A stretch of 64,000 nt of DNA from Saccopteryx bilineata (taxonomy: Eukaryota; Chordata; Mammalia; Chiroptera; Emballonuridae): the NCBI RefSeq assembly GCF_036850765.1, contig NC_089492.1, forward strand, positions 163,182,296 through 163,246,295, given 5' to 3'. The notes under the pieces were generated by a model, which did not search any database, was not told the origin of the DNA, and saw nothing but the letters and a program-made list of their open reading frames with translations. Numbering within the stretch: the first letter of the stretch is position 1; every line of letters begins with the position of its first letter. Made by a program: the position numbers and the translations under genes. Shown here piece after piece: positions 60,275 to 64,000 of the stretch.

Positions 60275-60606
60275 TTTTTGGGTTTTTTTGTGAGAGACAG
60301 ACAGACAGTGACAGACAGGAAGGGAGAGAAATGAGAAGCATTAACTCAGAGTTGTAGCACCTTGGTTTTTCATTGATTGCTTCTCATATGTGCCTTGATG
60401 GGGATGGGGCTCCAACTGAGCCATTGACCCCCCCTGCCTAAACCAGCAACCTTGGGCTCAAGCCAGTGATTTTAGGTTTCAAGCCAGTGACCCTGAGCTC
60501 AAGTTGGATGAGCTGGTGGTCAAGCCAATGATCTCGGGGTTTTAAATCTGGGTCCTCAGCATGCCAGGTTGACACTCTATCCATTGTGCCACTGCCTGGT
60601 CAGGCT
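60275..60606 (-). mobile_element. Rhin-like SINE with target duplication
   Basis: On the minus strand it starts GCCTGACCAGGCAGTGGCAC and ends in the CT-rich, T-rich tail region. The short duplication AATCTAGT lies at 60267-60274 and 60607-60614. Confidence 0.9.
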
Positions 60607-61269
60607 AATCTAGTATTTTCATTCTTATATACTGTATGGATTTGTTTTTGCCTAAAAGTGTTCATGCTTCTGTGTCCTAGTTTCTGATCAGACAGCCCCT
60701 TCTCCTCTCCTGTATCATATTTCTTTCCTAAACATCTTTGTTTACCAGTCATTCCCACGCTCACCAGCATTGGCTAGCTAGTTTCTCTGTGTGTCCCCCT
60801 CTAATTATAGGTACATTCTATTTCCCCTGTGCCTTTCACATTGCTGTAAGGCTGAATTACATACCTGAGGGTAATTCACTAACACTCTGAACCCCAGTTT
60901 CTTTCCTGGAGAAAGAAGAGGATCCTTAGCCAATAGAACAGACTTGTGAATATTAACATACAAGGGCTTCAGTGACTAACAGTAAAACTTCCAGGTTGTT
61001 CAGCCTGTGGGGGTGTCGGAAAACACTGCCCTAGTGAAAGGCAATCTGTTCTCAGTTCAGTTTCAGGGAGGAATGGACTCCTCCTACCCCAAGAAATTTT
61101 AAAAGACCCATCAGTTGGCAGAGTGAAAAGAGGACATTAATCACATGGGGGGAAAACATAGTGAGGATAGTGGTTGTGTTAAATGGAGAGCAACTGGGAG
61201 CTGCCAGTGTCACAGGCACTAGTAGTGGACAGGGTGAACTGAAGGTGACCTAGACCATGTTACACGTGC

Positions 61270-61434
61270 AGATATCCCAGGCTCAAAACCACAAGGTCAC
61301 CAGCTTGTGCGTGGTCGCTGGCTTGGCTGAAGCCCCCCGTCAGCACACATGAGAAGCAATCAGTAAACAATCACAAGTGCCACAACTACGAGTTGATTCT
61401 TCTCATCTCTCTCCTTGTCTGTCTGTCTCTCAAA

Positions 61435-61469
<35 letters not shown>

Positions 61470-61470
61470 A
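61270..61470 (+). mobile_element. Rhin-like SINE, head missing, with (AAAT)n tail
   Basis: The B box region 'caggctcaaaaccacaagg', 'gtcaccagcttgtgcgtgg', 'acacatgagaagcaatcag' and 'gttgattcttctcatctctc' is followed by ten or so AAAT units. Confidence 0.85.
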
Positions 61471-61957
61471 GGAGAGGGGAAGAAGAGAGGCTAAGAGGGA
61501 GCTATGAGGGTTAAGATTGTGGGACACACCTCCGAGGGTCACAGGTGCTGAGAGAAAAATCTAGACTCGTTAAAAAGAGACAGGCCACTTCCATGGGCAC
61601 ACCAGTTCAGGGGTATCACTGGGTTCCTAACTAAGAGAAACTAGAGACTAATAATAACAAATGTGTGACTTTATGCAAGTTGATGAGTTGTAGTTAGTTA
61701 TTAAAAAAAGTAGCATTAATTGTTCCTATAAGAGTGATACAAATATTAAATGAGATCTGACCTATAAGCAAAACGTGCCCAGCATAGAGCAAGTATAAAC
61801 TACATGCTAGCTCTTATCACCTAAGTATTGTTTGGGAGATGATATGGTCTGTCATTCTCAATAATCTTTTTGCTACCTTCATGAATTCAGTTAATGAATT
61901 GCCCAGGGCAGAGTCCTTAGCTGTACATGCAAAATCTGTAAGCTGAACGCCTTAAAG

Positions 61958-62136
61958 CAGCTGTGTCCAACAGACACTTCTGTGATTATAGAAACGCTCT
62001 CCATCTGCACTAGCCATTAGCCACTGAGGATACTGGGCTCTTGACGTGGCTGCTAAGGACGTGAATTATTCATTTATTTATTTATTTAATCCTAATTTAA
62101 ACTTAAATGGACACATACCCATATTGGACAGTGCAT
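61958..62136 (+). mobile_element. Non-autonomous hAT-type element
   Basis: The left end CAGCTGTGTCCAACAGACAC and the right end ATATTGGACAGTGCATG are inverted (TGTCCAA motif). The flanks CCTTAAAG and GCTTAGAG are compatible with a diverged 8-bp duplication. It resembles common mammalian hAT-Charlie MITEs. Confidence 0.7.
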
Positions 62137-62361
62137 GCTTAGAGCACATGACACCAAACACACCAGAAGATATTGTGCAAGAGCCACTGTGGCTTTGTGG
62201 GGCCCTTGATTGCAGGACCTGACTCCACCTCTTAGAAGCTGAACTGTCTTAGGCAAGCTCCTCAGTGTGCCATGCCCCGGCTTCCTCCTCCGTGTGGCTG
62301 AGGCTAGTATTGCTCCATTGGGTTCTGAGGAAATGAGAGGATACACACAAAGAAGAGAGTG

Positions 62362-62548
62362 TGCTGGTTCTCAAGTTCAGCAAGCGTCAGAATCACCTGG
62401 AAGGCTGTGAAAACACAGATTGCTGGGTTCATCCCCAAAGTCTGATTCATTCAGTCAGTGGGAGAGCCAGAGAATCTGCATTCTTACTGAGTTCCCAGGT
62501 GGTCCCCAGACTGCTGCTCCAGGTGCCACACTTGGAAGAATAGCTGTA
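62362..62548. mobile_element. MER5-like hAT element
   Basis: 'ggttctcaagttcagcaagcgtcagaatcacctgg', 'cacagattgctggg', 'tctgattcattcagt' and 'gagttcccaggtgg' follow the MER5 order. The right terminus is degraded. Confidence 0.8.
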
Positions 62549-63049
62549 AGACATTTAGTAAGATGACTGATGCACAGTGAGAACTCAGTGGGGTCAGTCA
62601 CTGTTTTATCACCAGCATCTTCCTGGTGAGCATCAAGAGGTTTTTGAAATACAAACCAACAAACCAGCCCCACACTTTATTAGGGATTGCAAGCCCATCT
62701 TCTGACATTATTTTGATGTTTATGAGGCACCTGCCAAGGGCAAGGAAGCCCCACTGTGTTCCGAGTGACCATCCATCAAGGGGGGGGATGAAGGAGGGCT
62801 TGTCAGCTGGTGCAGCTACAGATCTCCAAGTTAACTGACCACCAGACACATTAATTATCATTTAATTCTCCACAACACATATAGAAAACAACAGTAAAAA
62901 TCACCTTTAAAAAAAAATCACCTTTTTATGTGAGTCGCAATCCAGAAACCTCCCAACTGTTCATCTCAATAAAAAGATTGTACCAAGGCCTATAAATGGT
63001 AAGTGAAAGGGGTGTGAAAATAGGTCTGGGTTCTGGCACTGGCACCTTT

Positions 63050-63220
63050 TTGTTTTAAAGAAAGAGGGAAGACGAGAAAGAGAAAAAACCATTGATTTGT
63101 TGTTCTACTCACTTATGCGTTCATTTATTCATTTCTGTATGTGCCGTAACAAGGGACTGAACCTCCAATCTTCGTGTATCTGGACAAAACTCTACCCAAC
63201 TGAGTGACGGCCCAGCATTG
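63050..63220 (-). mobile_element. VES-like bat SINE
   Basis: On the minus strand the A box 'gccgtcactcagttgggtag' and B box 'ggttcagtcccttgttacgg' are visible, followed by 'aatgaatgaacgcataag' and a CT/A-rich end. Confidence 0.8.
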
Positions 63221-63305
63221 TTTCTTTTATCAGTTTCCTGGGATCACTCAGCACGTCTCAATCATTACAGGTCAATTTTGGAATTGAGCCCTCAGATCAC
63301 TTTCA

Positions 63306-63706
63306 TGTATCTGTCCAGTTTTTTTTGTTTTTGTTTTTGTTTTTTGTATTTTTCTGAAGCTGGAAACGGGGAGAGACAGTCAGACAGACTCCCGCATACG
63401 CCCGACAGGGATCCACCTGGCACGCCCACCAGGGGGTGATGCTCTGCCCCTCCGGGGCATCGCTCTGTCGTGACCAGAGCCACTCTAGCGCCTGGGGCAG
63501 AGGCCAAGGAGCCATCCCCAGCGCCCGGGCCATCTTTGCTCCAATGGAGCCTTGGCTGCGGGAGGGGAAGAGAGGGACAGAGAGGAAGGAGAGGGGGAGT
63601 GGTGGAGAAGCAGATGGGCGCTTCTCCTGTGTGCCCTGGCCGGGAATCGAACCCGGGACTTCTGCATGCCAGGCCGACACTCTACCACTGAGCCAACCAG
63701 CCAGGG
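63306..63706 (-). mobile_element. Long tRNA-derived bat SINE, young copy
   Basis: Minus-strand head ACCCTGGCTGGTTGGCTCAG with 'tggtagagtgtcggcctgg', B box GGGTTCGATTCCCGGCCAGG, body and 'ttcagaaaaatacaaaaaac' tail. A perfect 14-bp duplication, TCAGATCACTTTCA, lies at 63292-63305 and 63707-63720, so the insertion is recent. Confidence 0.95.
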
Positions 63707-63917
63707 TCAGATCACTTTCAAAGAGCAAAACCAGCAGGATGCGCACGAGCCCGGCCTTGCCAGCAGGGCTATGTTCCTTGGCAGTTATCAAAGGTCTCTA
63801 GTTTTCTTCATGGAGCTTTTTTCCACAGAGCCTTCAGTTCTGTGGATGAAAGGTGTTGTAAGGGGGTAAAAGAAACACACAGATAAATAAATATACAATT
63901 GGTTTGATAGAACCATC

Positions 63918-64000
63918 ATTTTTTTAATATTTCTTTTTTATTGATTTTAGAGAGAGGAGAGTATCAACCTGTTCCTTTATATGCCCTGACCAGGGATCGA
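63918..64000 (-). mobile_element. Bat SINE cut by the window edge
   Basis: The T-rich tail, 'tctctaaaatcaat'-type end and the B box region (TCGATCCCTGGTCAGGGCAT on the minus strand) are present. The A box lies outside the window. Confidence 0.75.

Noticed and set aside
1276..63707. tRNA genes suggested by A and B boxes
   Set aside because: Each box pair sits in a SINE with CT-rich body and A tail, lacks a full cloverleaf, and is a tRNA-derived retroposon.
63303..63801. 162-codon minus and 121-codon plus ORFs
   Set aside because: Both fall on the SINE at 63306-63706; similar peptides recur at 11182-11601 and 33135-33536, confirming repeat origin.
44000..64000. 3' end of WARS2, the expected upstream neighbour
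   Set aside because: No minus-strand exon with tryptophanyl-tRNA synthetase motifs was recognised; the gene probably begins just beyond the right edge.

Overview
The window looks like nuclear DNA from a bat, probably a horseshoe bat or close relative (Rhinolophidae/Hipposideridae). The evidence is repeat content: three tRNA-derived SINE types are scattered throughout. One is a VES-like type ending in a 'GGTCAGGGCACA'-like box. One is a Rhin-like type with a 'CAGTGGCGCAGTGGATAGAGC'-like head. The third is a long type with a 'GTGGTAGAGC.TCGGCCTGG' head and an 'AGCTTCAGAAAAATA' tail. Bat L1 3' ends, ancient L2/MIR copies and several hAT elements occur alongside them. There are no operons and no long intact ORFs; nearly all ORFs above 60 codons are chance products of GC-rich DNA or lie inside repeats.

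One protein-coding gene is recognised. The first coding exon of the long isoform of TBX15 (T-box transcription factor 15) lies on the minus strand at 23243-23447. It encodes the 68-residue N-terminus, has a good Kozak start, and ends in a consensus GTGAGT donor in the expected phase. The leader and promoter lie at about 23448-24020, in a strong CpG island, with two inverted CCAAT boxes and two short uORFs. I found no second exon, so about 23.2 kb at the left of the window is intron 1. Everything right of about 24 kb is 5' flank; WARS2, the expected neighbour in human, was not reached.

Region by region: 1-13.5 kb is repeat-bearing intron. 13.5-44 kb is a GC- and CpG-rich domain centred on the TBX15 promoter, with islands near 15.6, 19-20.4, 23-24.1, 28.4, 35.6-37.8 and 41.7-43.6 kb. 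It is strikingly poor in young insertions, as is usual around dosage-sensitive developmental regulators. 44-64 kb is repeat-rich flank with nested insertions: a hAT transposon inside a SINE, an L1 inside an L2, and a hAT MITE with a perfect 8-bp target duplication.

The most unusual item is at 57501-59479. It is a 1.98-kb DNA transposon with ACTGGGGAACAA terminal inverted repeats, a short TTAT/TTA target duplication and a decayed minus-strand ORF. Its conserved blocks (for example FPPLHIKLGL, HIVCHNCEE, NPCFLCLW) resemble an uncharacterised protein family that I recall mainly from arthropod genomes. Also notable are a perfect 17-bp inverted repeat in TBX15 intron 1, two long Z-DNA-prone tracts, and a TATA box followed by a splice donor near 28.4 kb that could mark a divergent non-coding transcript.
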